DNA from: Hyphomonas beringensis
Lineage (GTDB): Bacteria; Pseudomonadota; Alphaproteobacteria; Caulobacterales; Hyphomonadaceae
Length of the DNA: 64,000 bases
Reading direction: 5' to 3'
NCBI RefSeq assembly: GCF_000682755.1
Contig: NZ_AWFF01000025.1
Coordinates: 1 to 64,000, forward strand
Made by a program: the position numbers and the translations under genes. The notes under the pieces were generated by a model, which saw nothing but the letters and a program-made list of their open reading frames with translations, did no database searches and had not been told where the DNA came from. Below, piece by piece: positions 36,015-45,357 of this stretch (position 1 is its first letter; each line of letters opens with the position of its first letter).

Positions 36015-37448
36015 ATGAACCGGATTGTCCTGTTTATCCTGATCCTGCTGCTGTTTACAGCATCGGCTGCCTTTGTCTGGTGGGCGCTGACCCTGCCGGG
36101 GGCTGTCACCGTTCCGTTTGGCGAGCGGGAGATTTCCATCCAGTCCGGGCTGGCGGCCTTCCTGATGCTGCTGTTTGGCGGGGTGATTGCCTTTGTCTGG
36201 TGGCTGATCAGTGGCCTGTTCATCTTGCCGGGCAAGATTGGCAAGTCACGCCATGCCTCACGCACTCGCAAGGCCAATTCTGCCCTGACCGAAGGTCTGC
36301 TTGCTGCTGAAGCAGGCGATTCCAATGCGGCGCTGAAGCTTGCCAAAAAAGCTGCCAAACATGCCGAGGACGAGCGGCTGAAACTGCTACTGGAAGCGCG
36401 CGCAGCAGAAGCCAATGATGACTGGGCTGGTGCAGAGCGCGCCTGGGGACAGCTGAGCCGCCTGCCAGGCGGGCAATTGGCTGGCCTGCGTGGCAGCGCC
36501 GCCGCCGCCGCCGAGCGAGGCGATCAATTGACCGCAGAGGCCCGCGCCCGGGAAGCGCTGGGCATCAAGTCCGCCGCCGACTGGCCTTTCAACAATCTGT
36601 TTGATCTGCAGGTTTCGAAAGGGGAGTGGACCAAGGCACTTGAAACGCTCTCCATTGGTGAGAAGCGCGGGCTCGTCACAGGCGACAGCCTGCGCCGCCG
36701 CCGGGCGGTTCTGCATACGGCGCGGGCCGTGGGCCTGCCACATGAGAGCAAGCTGGAAGCGCAAAAGGAATTGGCCGAGGCCCTCCGCTCCGCGCCGGCT
36801 TTCCCGCCCGCTGCCTGGCATGGCGCGCGCCAACTGATGACGGACGATAAGGCAAGGGCCGCCCAGGGCGTGCTGGAGCTTGGCTGGAAGGCCCGGCCAC
36901 ACCCGGCACTGGCCCAGCTCGCCCGCCGTCTTGTGCCACAGGATACGTCCGCCAACATAGCGGCGCGCCTCAAGAGCCTGATCGACATGAACCCCACCCA
37001 CCGCGAGAGCCGGATTCTCTCGGCGGAGTTGTCCATGGACAAGGCGGATTGGACCGATGCCATCAAGACGCTGGCTCTTCTGGTGGAAGAGAACCCGACC
37101 GCCCGGCTCTGCCTGCTGATGGAACGCGCCCTGAAAGGCTATGGTGACAAAAAGGAAGCCGAGCGTTGGGGCCGGATGGCAGTCTCTGCCTCGCGGGAGC
37201 CCGACTGGTCTGACATAGATCCCAAAGGCATTGCGTTCGACTATTCGACACGAGACTGGAGCCGCATGGTCTATGCGTTCGGCGATGTCGGGGATCTGGT
37301 GCACCCGCGTTATGAATCTTTCGGGCGCGAACTGGAGGCCGGGCGTGTGATGGCCCTGCCGGCACCGGACGACGACAAGGTCACGCCGCCCAAGGCACCG
37401 GATGGTCCTGTGGTGCCGCCACTCGATTATGTGGCCGACGAGGATTGA
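36015..37448 (+). CDS. HemY-type TPR membrane protein
   Basis: A 477-residue protein of the HemY N-terminal family, not the unrelated protoporphyrinogen oxidase of the same name. Two membrane helices lie at about 3-25 ('IVLFILILLLFTASAAFVWW') and 45-70. The rest is helical with TPR-like repeats such as 'AEDERLKLLLEARAAEANDDWAGAERAW'. Such proteins are inferred to organise late tetrapyrrole synthesis or membrane complexes. It is 6 nt after the Mic60-like gene, so the two are translationally linked. The C-terminus is Pro/acidic. Confidence 0.85.
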   Translation: MNRIVLFILILLLFTASAAFVWWALTLPGAVTVPFGEREISIQSGLAAFLMLLFGGVIAFVWWLISGLFILPGKIGKSRHASRTRKANSALTEGLLAAEAGDSNAALKLAKKAAKHAEDERLKLLLEARAAEANDDWAGAERAWGQLSRLPGGQLAGLRGSAAAAAERGDQLTAEARAREALGIKSAADWPFNNLFDLQVSKGEWTKALETLSIGEKRGLVTGDSLRRRRAVLHTARAVGLPHESKLEAQKELAEALRSAPAFPPAAWHGARQLMTDDKARAAQGVLELGWKARPHPALAQLARRLVPQDTSANIAARLKSLIDMNPTHRESRILSAELSMDKADWTDAIKTLALLVEENPTARLCLLMERALKGYGDKKEAERWGRMAVSASREPDWSDIDPKGIAFDYSTRDWSRMVYAFGDVGDLVHPRYESFGRELEAGRVMALPAPDDDKVTPPKAPDGPVVPPLDYVADED

Positions 37449-37537
37449 GCCTGCTGCAATGCGCAGCCGCAAAGCGACAAAAGCGTCTTGCGAAACATGG
37501 TCTCTGCCGGTATTAGGCGGGGCTCTGAAATGGATAT

Positions 37538-37613
37538 GCCGCTATAGCTCAGCTGGTAGAGCATCGCATTCGTAATGCGGGGGTCAGGTGTTCAAGTCAC
37601 CTTAGCGGCACCA
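37538..37613 (+). tRNA. tRNA-Thr (anticodon CGT)
   Basis: A 76-nt complete cloverleaf with a 7-bp acceptor stem (GCCGCTA with TAGCGGC), a D arm with GCTC/GAGC, an anticodon stem TCGCA/TGCGG with loop TTCGTAA giving anticodon CGT, a T arm AGGTG/CACCT with TTCAAGT, and an encoded CCA end. It reads the ACG threonine codon. It stands alone 89 nt after the HemY-like gene. No integrase or attachment-site repeat is seen next to it. Confidence 0.95.
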
Positions 37614-37693
37614 TTTCACGCTCTCCCGGAAAAGCCGGTCTCAGCCCTGTTTGACGAACCCGCCGCAGCGGCTCCCCGCTGCGAGAGGCCCTC

Positions 37694-38086
37694 TTATGGC
37701 AGCTTTCCGGTTACATATTGAGCCTCGCCCTGGGCGAAGCTCCAGTCCTCTTCGCGATTGGTAAAGACCGAGATCAGGAGGTCGTTCGGATTGAGACCGC
37801 ACACCTTCTCGAGGCGGTCCGAGAGAAGGCGGTAGACTTTCATCTTCTCAACATGCGTTCGGGGACTGGTGAAGAACTGGATCGAAACCACCTGGCTGCT
37901 GCGCGTGAAGCCCAAGCCGGTATCAAGAAATACCATGCGGCCTGGTTTGTGCTCATGAACGATCTGATAGCGGTCGGACTCAGGGACGCCAAAGGCGCCG
38001 ACGACGCAGCTCTGGATGGTATCCAGAAGGCTCTGAATCTGCTCTTCCGAGCGGCCTTCGATCATGTCAATTCGCAGGAGTGGCAT
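37694..38086 (-). CDS. Tautomerase family protein
   Basis: About 130 residues of the 4-oxalocrotonate tautomerase superfamily, longer Tautomerase_2 type. The ATG at 38086 places Pro directly after Met (MPLLRIDMIEGRSEEQIQ), and that N-terminal Pro is the catalytic base after Met removal. 'DRYQIVHEHKPGRMVFLD' follows, and 'DLLISVFTNREEDWSFAQGEAQY' is the family C-terminal motif. The longer frame from 38116 would block Pro1 and is rejected. The substrate is unknown, and the gene is isolated between a tRNA and thpR. Confidence 0.85.
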   Translation of the reverse strand: MPLLRIDMIEGRSEEQIQSLLDTIQSCVVGAFGVPESDRYQIVHEHKPGRMVFLDTGLGFTRSSQVVSIQFFTSPRTHVEKMKVYRLLSDRLEKVCGLNPNDLLISVFTNREEDWSFAQGEAQYVTGKLP

Positions 38087-38250
38087 GTAAGTCTCTTTTT
38101 TTATGAATAGGTTCACGCGCTAATTTTGATCCCCCAACGATCGTCGCGTCGGCTTGGTTCCCTGTCTCTTTTCGGGGCCGTGCAGACCATGACGAGCTTG
38201 CGCTCCACTTAGTCCGGCGCGGTATGTTCCACGAGCCGTGGTCTGATCAC

Positions 38251-38784
38251 TTATTCCAGAACATAGTCTGCCTCGGCCACGTAGCGGCTGGGGCCCTTAC
38301 CGGTATGGCTTGAATAGAGGTGGAAGCCTTCCGCCCAGAAGGCGCCGCTGCGATAGGCGTGGTGGGTTTCGACCCAGCGCCGTGCGTCTTCCAGCGGTGT
38401 ACCGTGCAGATAGGCGAGCGTGACATGCGGCGTGAATGGCCTACGGTCTGGCTGCAGGCCCATCCGCCGGGCAATGCGCTCGCATTGGGCGGACAGGGCA
38501 CGCAATTCGTCGCTTTCGCGAACACGGGCCCAGACGGAGCTTGGCTCTCGCCGACCGAACCAGCCGACGCCCTCAAGGGATATCTCGAACGGTTTGCAGC
38601 GAATGGTCGCCAGCAGGTCATCAAGATCCCGCGCGGTTGTGTGCGTCACCTCACCGAAGAAGCGTAGCGTGATATGGAAGTTTTCCTCGGGCCGCCAACT
38701 CGCCCCGTCCAAACCGTCCTGAAGGTCTGTCAGGCCATCATGCAGTTCCTGCGGAATGGGAAGGGCGGCGAATAATCTGTACAT
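38251..38784 (-). CDS. thpR: RNA 2',3'-cyclic phosphodiesterase
   Basis: About 177 residues of the 2H phosphoesterase family. The two catalytic motifs HxTx are 'NFHITLRFFGEV' (about 41-52) and 'FTPHVTLAYLHG' (about 122-133). The start 'MYRLFAALPIPQELHDGL' at 38784 is the standard family N-terminus; the upstream frame to 38874 is Pro-rich and runs through a terminator. ThpR-type enzymes open 2',3'-cyclic phosphates on RNA ends. The biological RNA target is unknown. Confidence 0.9.
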   Translation of the reverse strand: MYRLFAALPIPQELHDGLTDLQDGLDGASWRPEENFHITLRFFGEVTHTTARDLDDLLATIRCKPFEISLEGVGWFGRREPSSVWARVRESDELRALSAQCERIARRMGLQPDRRPFTPHVTLAYLHGTPLEDARRWVETHHAYRSGAFWAEGFHLYSSHTGKGPSRYVAEADYVLE

Positions 38785-38818
38785 GCTGATCGCGGGTTTG
38801 GGGGGGGGCGGAAAAGAA

Positions 38819-38844
38819 GAAACCCGGCACCAGGGCCGGGTTTC
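38819..38844 (-). terminator. Terminator after the DUF2853 gene
   Basis: GAAACCCGGC and GCCGGGTTTC form a perfect 10-bp stem around a 6-nt loop. On the minus strand it is followed by TTCTTTTCC. It is 27 nt after the DUF2853 stop and 35 nt before thpR, so it should isolate the two genes. Confidence 0.8.
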
Positions 38845-38870
38845 AGGACTTTCATGAATGCCGGGTTGGA

Positions 38871-39203
38871 TCAACCAGCCAGCGCTTCAAGTTTGCCGAA
38901 ATGTTCAGCCAGAAGGTAGTAGAAGGTGACACGGGATTTCGTGCCCCCTTCCGCGCTCATCTTGTCGCAAACAGCCTTCATGGCTGCATCGAGTTCGGAT
39001 TGCGTGTGTGCGAGGCCCAGCTTTCCCCGGCACCATTTTTCCCGAATCCGGTCCAACTCACCGGAATCGGAGCAGGCCACGAGAGAGCTGTCGCGATTGC
39101 GCAGGGCGATCCCCAGATGTCCTACGATTTTCTCTGCTGCGGCCTGATTGTAACCGTTTGCATATTTTTTGATATTATCCGCATATTCTGATGCGTCTGC
39201 CAT
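38871..39203 (-). CDS. DUF2853 family protein
   Basis: About 110 residues, all alpha-helical by composition. The ATG at 39203 (MADASEYADNIKKYANGYNQ) has AAGGGGA a few bases upstream, which decides against the longer frame to 39248. 'KIVGHLGIALRNRDSSLVACSD' and 'DAAMKAVCDKMSAEGGTKSRV' are conserved family segments. DUF2853 proteins are small cytoplasmic proteins of unknown function in alphaproteobacteria and Bacteroidetes. A terminator follows. Confidence 0.82.
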   Translation of the reverse strand: MADASEYADNIKKYANGYNQAAAEKIVGHLGIALRNRDSSLVACSDSGELDRIREKWCRGKLGLAHTQSELDAAMKAVCDKMSAEGGTKSRVTFYYLLAEHFGKLEALAG

Positions 39204-39558
39204 TGTCATCCCCTTCATTGTTTGGTGCGCCCACTGTTGGAAGTTCACCAGATTTCAAAAATTAACCCCGGGTAGGTCCGAGTCAATCCTAAACTCCAGC
39301 CCCGCTAACCACCTTAAGTAGTATATCGGCGGAAAATTCACCTTATTTCCTGCTTAGGCGGGGAAGTTTATTGCGCACAGGCGATCTTATCCACAGCCTG
39401 ATCACGCTCAGGGTGTTCGCTTCTCACGCGATTGGTGCAGTTGGTGCGTCAAGATGAAGTCCGGTTTTTCTTGCGGATGGCGCCTGAAATGACCATATTC
39501 CAAGTCAATGTGGCAGACCAAGAAAAGCTGCCTTCAAGACAGAAAGGGTTCTGAACCT
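39204..39558. promoter_or_regulatory. Divergent spacer, DUF2853 / Bax-inhibitor-like gene
   Basis: A 355-nt AT-richer spacer. It contains one perfect DnaA-box match, TTATCCACA, at 39387-39395, and no other clustered boxes. Both gene promoters must lie here, but no sigma-70 pair stands out. An in-frame ATG at 39508 could extend the downstream gene, but the later ATG at 39559 fits the family better. Confidence 0.45.
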
Positions 39559-40335
39559 ATGAACGACTTTAATCGTGCCTATTCGCAGCCTGTTGGTGCC
39601 GGCGCAATGGACACATCCGTCAATGCCGGCCTGCGGGCCTTTATGTTGGGCGTTTACCAGAAACTCGCCCTTGGCATTGCGCTGGCCGGGGCGCTCGCTT
39701 TCGTGGTGGGGACCAATATGGTGCCTGCCCTGACGCAGCTGGTGCTGGCGTCTCCCTTCTTTTATGTCGTCCAGTTCGGTCCAATCGCCCTGATCTTCAT
39801 CTCGGCGTTTGCGATGCGCAATCCGTCTCCGCTGGGAACGGCTATCCTGTACTGGACGATCGTGACCCTGCTGGGCCTTAGCCTGTCGGTCTGGTTCTAT
39901 ATGGCCTCCGGCAGCATTGAGGGCGCAACCCGCGCAGGGGCCAGCATGAGCCCGACCTTCGTCACCATCGCCAAGGCCTTCTTCCTGACAGCGTCTGCTT
40001 TTGGGGCCCTGTCGCTCTATGGCTATACGACTAAGCGTGACCTGCGTCCGATCGGCGTGATTGCCGTGTTCGCGCTGTGGGGCATTGTGGGTGTCTCCCT
40101 GCTCAGCTTCCTGTTCCCGCCATCCGGCTTCATGGAAATTGCCATCACTGTCGGTGTCCTGGCGATCTCCGGCGTGCTGGTGGCCTATGACACGCAGAAC
40201 CTGAAGCGGTCCTACTTTGCGATGGAAGGGGATGCCCGCGGTCTTGCCGTGATGACGAATTGGGGCGCCCTCAACTTCTTCATCCTGTTCTACAATATCT
40301 TCACGACACTCCTGTCGCTGCTGTCCCGAGACTAG
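39559..40335 (+). CDS. Bax inhibitor-1/YccA family membrane protein
   Basis: About 258 residues with seven hydrophobic helices, the BI-1/YccA pattern. The start 'MNDFNRAYSQPVGAGAMDTSVNAGLRAF' at 39559 is typical of alphaproteobacterial members. 'FMLGVYQKLALGIALAGALAF' is helix 1, and 'VLVAYDTQNLKRSYFAMEGD' near the C-terminus carries the conserved Asp region linked to proton/calcium leak. Escherichia coli YccA binds the FtsH protease, and BI-1 homologues act as calcium leak channels. A strong terminator follows. Confidence 0.92.
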   Translation: MNDFNRAYSQPVGAGAMDTSVNAGLRAFMLGVYQKLALGIALAGALAFVVGTNMVPALTQLVLASPFFYVVQFGPIALIFISAFAMRNPSPLGTAILYWTIVTLLGLSLSVWFYMASGSIEGATRAGASMSPTFVTIAKAFFLTASAFGALSLYGYTTKRDLRPIGVIAVFALWGIVGVSLLSFLFPPSGFMEIAITVGVLAISGVLVAYDTQNLKRSYFAMEGDARGLAVMTNWGALNFFILFYNIFTTLLSLLSRD

Positions 40336-40357
40336 CAGTTCACCGGATCTGAAGGAC

Positions 40358-40391
40358 AAAGCCCCGCCCTTGTGGCGGGGCTTTACTTTTT
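40358..40391 (+). terminator. Strong terminator between Bax-inhibitor-like gene and mdh
   Basis: AAAGCCCCGCC pairs perfectly with GGCGGGGCTTT around a 5-nt loop, then ACTTTTT follows. It starts 23 nt after the upstream stop codon. mdh therefore needs its own promoter in the 80 nt before its start. Confidence 0.9.
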
Positions 40392-40423
40392 GGCGCATTG
40401 CACAAAACCCTGCGCTCGGCTAA

Positions 40424-41434
<1,011 letters not shown>

Positions 41435-41456
41435 GCCTGAAATAGGAGAGGCCGTT

Positions 41457-41996
41457 TTGGCTATCGGTCCGACACTTGAGACGGAACGTCTGATCCTCCG
41501 CCCACCCAGGGCGGAGGATTTTGACTCATGGGTGGCATTTCATGCCGATGAAGAGGTGATGAAACACCTCGGTGGCACGCAAGGCCCTGAGCTGACGTGG
41601 CGCTCCATATGTACCATGACGGGTGCATGGTCGATTGGTGGGTTTTCAATGTTCTCCGTCATTGAGAAAGCATCCGGCCAGTGGATCGGTCGGCTTGGGC
41701 CATGGTGCCCACATGGCTGGCCCGGCACGGAAGTTGGCTGGGGCCTTGTTCGCAGTGCCTGGGGCAAGGGCTATGCGACAGAAGGTGCGTCTGCGGCGAT
41801 GGATTATGCCGTCGACATTCTGGGGTGGAACGAAATCATTCACACCATCCTTCCGGAAAACGAGGCCTCCATGCGCGTGGCAAAGCGTCTTGGCAGCCAG
41901 TTTATGCAGAAGATGGACACGCCCCCGCCCTTTGAAGGGATGACCTGGGATGTCTATGGGCAGAGCGCCGATGAGTGGCGTGCGCGGCGCGGCTGA
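41457..41996 (+). CDS. RimJ/RimL-type GNAT acetyltransferase
   Basis: 179 residues with the Acetyltransf_3 pattern: 'PTLETERLILRPPRAEDFDSW' at the N-terminus and 'GWGLVRSAWGKGYATEGASAAMDYA' (about 95-119), where the CoA loop reads W-G-K-G-Y-A. The following 'IIHTILPENEASMRVAKRLG' is also standard. The start appears to be TTG at 41457, with AGGAGAGG just upstream and no better ATG. It follows mdh by 22 nt. Relatives acetylate protein N-termini or small amines; the target is unknown. Confidence 0.85.
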   Translation: MAIGPTLETERLILRPPRAEDFDSWVAFHADEEVMKHLGGTQGPELTWRSICTMTGAWSIGGFSMFSVIEKASGQWIGRLGPWCPHGWPGTEVGWGLVRSAWGKGYATEGASAAMDYAVDILGWNEIIHTILPENEASMRVAKRLGSQFMQKMDTPPPFEGMTWDVYGQSADEWRARRG

Positions 41997-42110
41997 TTGG
42001 GCGGGTTTGTTGGCTGCCCTGGGGCTGACTGCAGAACTTCCGCCTCCGGGCCTGTTCATCCGGGGCAAGTGCTGATTATCTGCCGCCATATTGGCTGAAG
42101 GAGATACGGC

Positions 42111-43544
42111 ATGAGACGCAACGGATTGAGACTGGGTAGTCTGGTAGCGCTGGCGGCCATGATGACGGCGCCTGCGCTCGCTGAGACAGGCAGCGCGCTG
42201 CCGCAGGATGTTTCCGAGACAGCTGAAGCCCTGATGGACGCTGCCGCGTCTGATACGGTGGGCCTCCAATTCGTTGAAGACCTGACGACCGAGATTGGCC
42301 CGCGTCTGGCCGGCTCCCCTGCAGAGGCCCGGGCTCGCACTTGGGCCGTGAATGAGCTGAAGCAGCTTGGCTTCCAGAATGTCCACGTCGAGGATTTCTC
42401 CATTCCTTACTGGACGCGCACGCATGAGATTGCGGAGGTCGTCGGCCCGAATGCCCAGCCCCTGGTGATCACGGCGCTTGGCGGCAGCAAGGCAACACCG
42501 CAAGGTGGCCTTGAGGCAGAGATCGTACGCTTTGAGTCCCTTAGCGACCTGCAAGCCGCACCTGCGGGCAGCCTGAATGGCAAGATCGCCTATATCGACG
42601 AGCTCATGTACAAGACGCAGGATGGCAGCGGTTATGGCCTGGCTGTGCGCAAACGTAGCGGCTGTGCCAAGGCCGCAGCCGAGAAGGGGGCTGTCGCCTG
42701 CCTGATCCGGTCTGTCGGCACGCAATCCCACCGCATTCCGCATACTGGGATCATGTCGCGCGACGGGGCCCTTGGTGCCTTGCCTGCCGCCGCGCTGTCT
42801 GCGCCGGACGCCGACCAGTTAAGCCGTCTATTGGAGCGCGGCGATGTTCGCGTGAAGCTGGACATTGGCGTGCAGTCTGCTGAAGCAGCGCCGTCGGGCA
42901 ATGTGATCGGCGAGATCGAGGGGACGGACCTGAAGGATGAGATTGTGCTTATCGGATGCCACCTCGACAGCTGGGATCTGGGCACGGGCGCGATCGATGA
43001 TGGCGCAGGCTGCGGTATCGTGGTTGGCGCGGCCAAGCTGATTGATGCGCTGCCGGCGAAACCGCGCCGTACGATCCGTGTCGTTCTGTACGGTTCTGAG
43101 GAAGTCGGCCTTTTCGGCGGCGATGCCTATGCCCGCCAGCATGGCGATGACCTGGATAAGCACGTTCTGGCCGCTGAGAGCGATTTCGGGGCAGGCCGGG
43201 TCTGGCAATTTCAGACGCGCTTTGGCGAAGGCGCCAAGCCCTATGGCGATGCGATCAAGGCCATGCTGACCAAGGTCGGTGTTGCGGAAGGCAATAATGA
43301 AGCAGGGGGTGGCCCTGATGTCGGCGTTCTGCGCCGGGCTGGTGTACCCGTCGTGACGCCCAGCCAGGATGGCCGCGACTATTTCGATTATCACCACACG
43401 CCCGATGACACGTTCGACAAGATCAATCCGGAAGAATTCCGCCAGAATATCGCGGTGTACGCAGCGTTCAGTTATATCGCAGCCGAGACGGGCTGGGATT
43501 TCCGCAAAGCTGCAGATGCTGAAAGCACGCAAGGGGCTGACTGA
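42111..43544 (+). CDS. Exported M28-family zinc aminopeptidase-like protein
   Basis: A 477-residue protein with signal peptide (about 1-24) and a GAAGGAG ribosome binding site. A PA-like insert lies around 160-240. The dizinc catalytic core has His-Asp in 'GCHLDSWDLGTG', the bridging Asp in 'AIDDGAGCG', Glu-Glu in 'YGSEEVGLFGG', Asp in 'AAESDFGAG' and the last His in 'YHHTPDDTFDKI'. All expected ligands are present. It is probably a periplasmic aminopeptidase or carboxypeptidase (Q-type) for peptide scavenging. The downstream HEPN-like frame opens at its stop codon. Confidence 0.92.
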   Translation: MRRNGLRLGSLVALAAMMTAPALAETGSALPQDVSETAEALMDAAASDTVGLQFVEDLTTEIGPRLAGSPAEARARTWAVNELKQLGFQNVHVEDFSIPYWTRTHEIAEVVGPNAQPLVITALGGSKATPQGGLEAEIVRFESLSDLQAAPAGSLNGKIAYIDELMYKTQDGSGYGLAVRKRSGCAKAAAEKGAVACLIRSVGTQSHRIPHTGIMSRDGALGALPAAALSAPDADQLSRLLERGDVRVKLDIGVQSAEAAPSGNVIGEIEGTDLKDEIVLIGCHLDSWDLGTGAIDDGAGCGIVVGAAKLIDALPAKPRRTIRVVLYGSEEVGLFGGDAYARQHGDDLDKHVLAAESDFGAGRVWQFQTRFGEGAKPYGDAIKAMLTKVGVAEGNNEAGGGPDVGVLRRAGVPVVTPSQDGRDYFDYHHTPDDTFDKINPEEFRQNIAVYAAFSYIAAETGWDFRKAADAESTQGAD

Positions 43545-43621
43545 CCCTGTCGGCGCAGGACAGGATACGTCCCGCCCTCCTGACAAGTCTGGAAGGGCTC
43601 AAGCTGGCACGCCGTGAGGCG

Positions 43622-44077
43622 ATGTTTGCGGGCGAAGATCCTGAACGCTGGCGCTGGATTGCTGTCGGGCTGGTGACCGCGCTGAAGGCGTCGGCCATCT
43701 CGGCGCTTTCAGCCTATGAAACGGCCGCGCAGGAAGATGTGCTGGACCCTGCCAATCCGGGCAGGGTGGCGCCTTTGGCCATGTTGCTGCGCCGGACAAG
43801 GTCCGAGCAATATCTTGCGCCACCAGAGCGTCTTGATGTGCCGCTGTCACATTTGGAAGCAGCCCGGAGGCTGGCTGCCTATCGTAATGAGGTTGTCCAT
43901 GGAGCGGATGCGCGCCGTCCGGCAACGCTCTGTGTCGACAGCCTTACCTCTCTCGGCATGATTGCGCATTTCCTTGTAAAGGCTCCCGCCTTTCAGGTGG
44001 CAGAGCACGGTGTGATTTGCGCCCTTGCAAGAGATGAAATTGCAGCGCTCCAGCAGCAGCTTGAGGCGCTTGGTTAA
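43622..44077 (+). CDS. Hypothetical protein with HEPN-like R-x4-H motif
   Basis: At least 151 residues, helical and rich in Ala and Leu. 'YRNEVVHG' near residue 99 is an R-x4-H motif like that of HEPN RNases, and the helix 'IAVGLVTALKASAISALSAYE' precedes it. I know of no closer family. The frame is open and protein-like back to 43541, directly after an in-frame stop and overlapping the M28 stop, but the only candidate starts there are CTG codons (43541, 43547) with AAGGGG upstream. The ATG at 43622 lacks an obvious binding site. envC starts 10 nt after its stop. No paired nucleotidyltransferase (MNT) is seen. The enzyme role is unproven. Confidence 0.6.
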   Translation: MFAGEDPERWRWIAVGLVTALKASAISALSAYETAAQEDVLDPANPGRVAPLAMLLRRTRSEQYLAPPERLDVPLSHLEAARRLAAYRNEVVHGADARRPATLCVDSLTSLGMIAHFLVKAPAFQVAEHGVICALARDEIAALQQQLEALG

Positions 44078-44087
44078 TCTTGAGGTC

Positions 44088-45329
44088 ATGACCGCTTGGC
44101 ATAAGAGCGGAATGCCTTGGAAGTATCGGTCCCTTTTCGTGTCTGTTGTGGCGCTCGCCCTGACTGCGGCGGCGCCGGACACCTTTTCGCGGGAAGAGTT
44201 GGATGCGCTGGAAGCAGAGCGCCGCGCTGCCGAGCAGAAACTCGCTGCGTTACAGGCAGCCGGCGAAGAAACCCGCGTGGATCTCAAGAATATCGATTCC
44301 CAGCTGATTTCTGCCGCGATGGAATCCCAGCGCCGGGAAGAGCAGGCCTCAGAGGCGGAAAAGCAGCTCATTGATCTTGGCACGCGCCGCGTTGCTGCAC
44401 AGATGAGCCTGCTGGAGGATCGCCAGGCCCTGGAAGACCTGCTGGGCGCGCTTACAGCGTCCAACAGGCGAAAGCCCCCGGCACTGATTGTATCCCCGGG
44501 CAAGGCAAATACGGCGATCCGACGGGCCATCCTGATGAGCGAGACAACGCCGCGGTTGGCTGCGCGGACGGAAACCCTGTCAGCAGAGATTGATCGGCTG
44601 AATGATCTGGAGCGACGTATCCGGGGCGAGAAAGCCAAGCTGGAAGCAGCCGAGGCTACGCTGGCGCTGAAGCAGGTCGAGATCGAGAAGCTGGCCGCCG
44701 CAAAGCGGGGGAATTTTGAGGATCTGTCCGGCGACATTGCCAGTCTCAAGGCGCGAACTGCCGAACTTGGCGCTGAGGCCCGTACCCTGCGGGAGCTGCT
44801 GGCCGCGCTGGAATCCAATGCCCCCTCCGCGCCGGGCACAAAGCCGGCGACGCGCCCGCGCCAGGTGGCGGCCTCGCCCAAGACAAAGCCCTCAGCAAAG
44901 CCGGCTGTGGCCCAGACCTCTTCCGCGCGGCCGCTCGGCAAAGCCGTGCTAGGCGCGTTGAAACCGCCCGTTGCAGGCAAATTGCTGCGATCCTTTGGTG
45001 AAAAACTTCCAACAGGCGGCAAGGCGGAATGGGTGACCTTCACAACGCGTGGAAACGCGCAGGTGACGGCGCCTGTCGGCGGGACGGTCGAGTATGCCCG
45101 ACCCTTCCGGACGTATGGATCAATGTTAATTTTGCGGACGAGTGACGGCTACCATGTTATTCTTACTGGAATGAGCCGGATCTATGTCACTGAAGGCCAA
45201 AGCGTTTCTCCGGGAGAACCCGTTGGCCGAATGCCGGATCGCGCGGCTCCCGAGCCTGAATTAAATATGGAATTAAGGCTTGGCGACAAGGTGATGAATC
45301 CGGCAGACTGGTTGCCGGGCCGTAGTTAA
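44088..45329 (+). CDS. envC: EnvC-like murein hydrolase activator
   Basis: About 413 residues: signal peptide, a long coiled coil (about 40-260, 'REELDALEAERRAAEQKLAALQ' and later heptads), a Pro/Ala-rich linker and a C-terminal LytM/M23 domain. The zinc-site residues of active M23 enzymes are lacking: the final motif reads 'LNMELRLG' instead of HxH. This degenerate LytM is typical of EnvC, which activates amidases at the division site instead of cutting itself. GAGGTC before the ATG at 44088 supports that start. ctpA follows after 28 nt. Confidence 0.9.
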   Translation: MTAWHKSGMPWKYRSLFVSVVALALTAAAPDTFSREELDALEAERRAAEQKLAALQAAGEETRVDLKNIDSQLISAAMESQRREEQASEAEKQLIDLGTRRVAAQMSLLEDRQALEDLLGALTASNRRKPPALIVSPGKANTAIRRAILMSETTPRLAARTETLSAEIDRLNDLERRIRGEKAKLEAAEATLALKQVEIEKLAAAKRGNFEDLSGDIASLKARTAELGAEARTLRELLAALESNAPSAPGTKPATRPRQVAASPKTKPSAKPAVAQTSSARPLGKAVLGALKPPVAGKLLRSFGEKLPTGGKAEWVTFTTRGNAQVTAPVGGTVEYARPFRTYGSMLILRTSDGYHVILTGMSRIYVTEGQSVSPGEPVGRMPDRAAPEPELNMELRLGDKVMNPADWLPGRS

Positions 45330-45357
45330 GGCCGTGAGCATGACGGAGGATTGGAAT

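Noticed and set aside
37538-37613. tRNA-Thr as an integration site for a genomic island
   Set aside because: No integrase gene, direct repeat of the tRNA 3' end or compositional break was seen on either side.
39387-39395. Perfect DnaA box TTATCCACA, considered as part of an origin
   Set aside because: It is a single box, and no cluster, AT-rich unwinding element, dnaA, parAB or other origin-linked gene is nearby. It may still regulate a local promoter.
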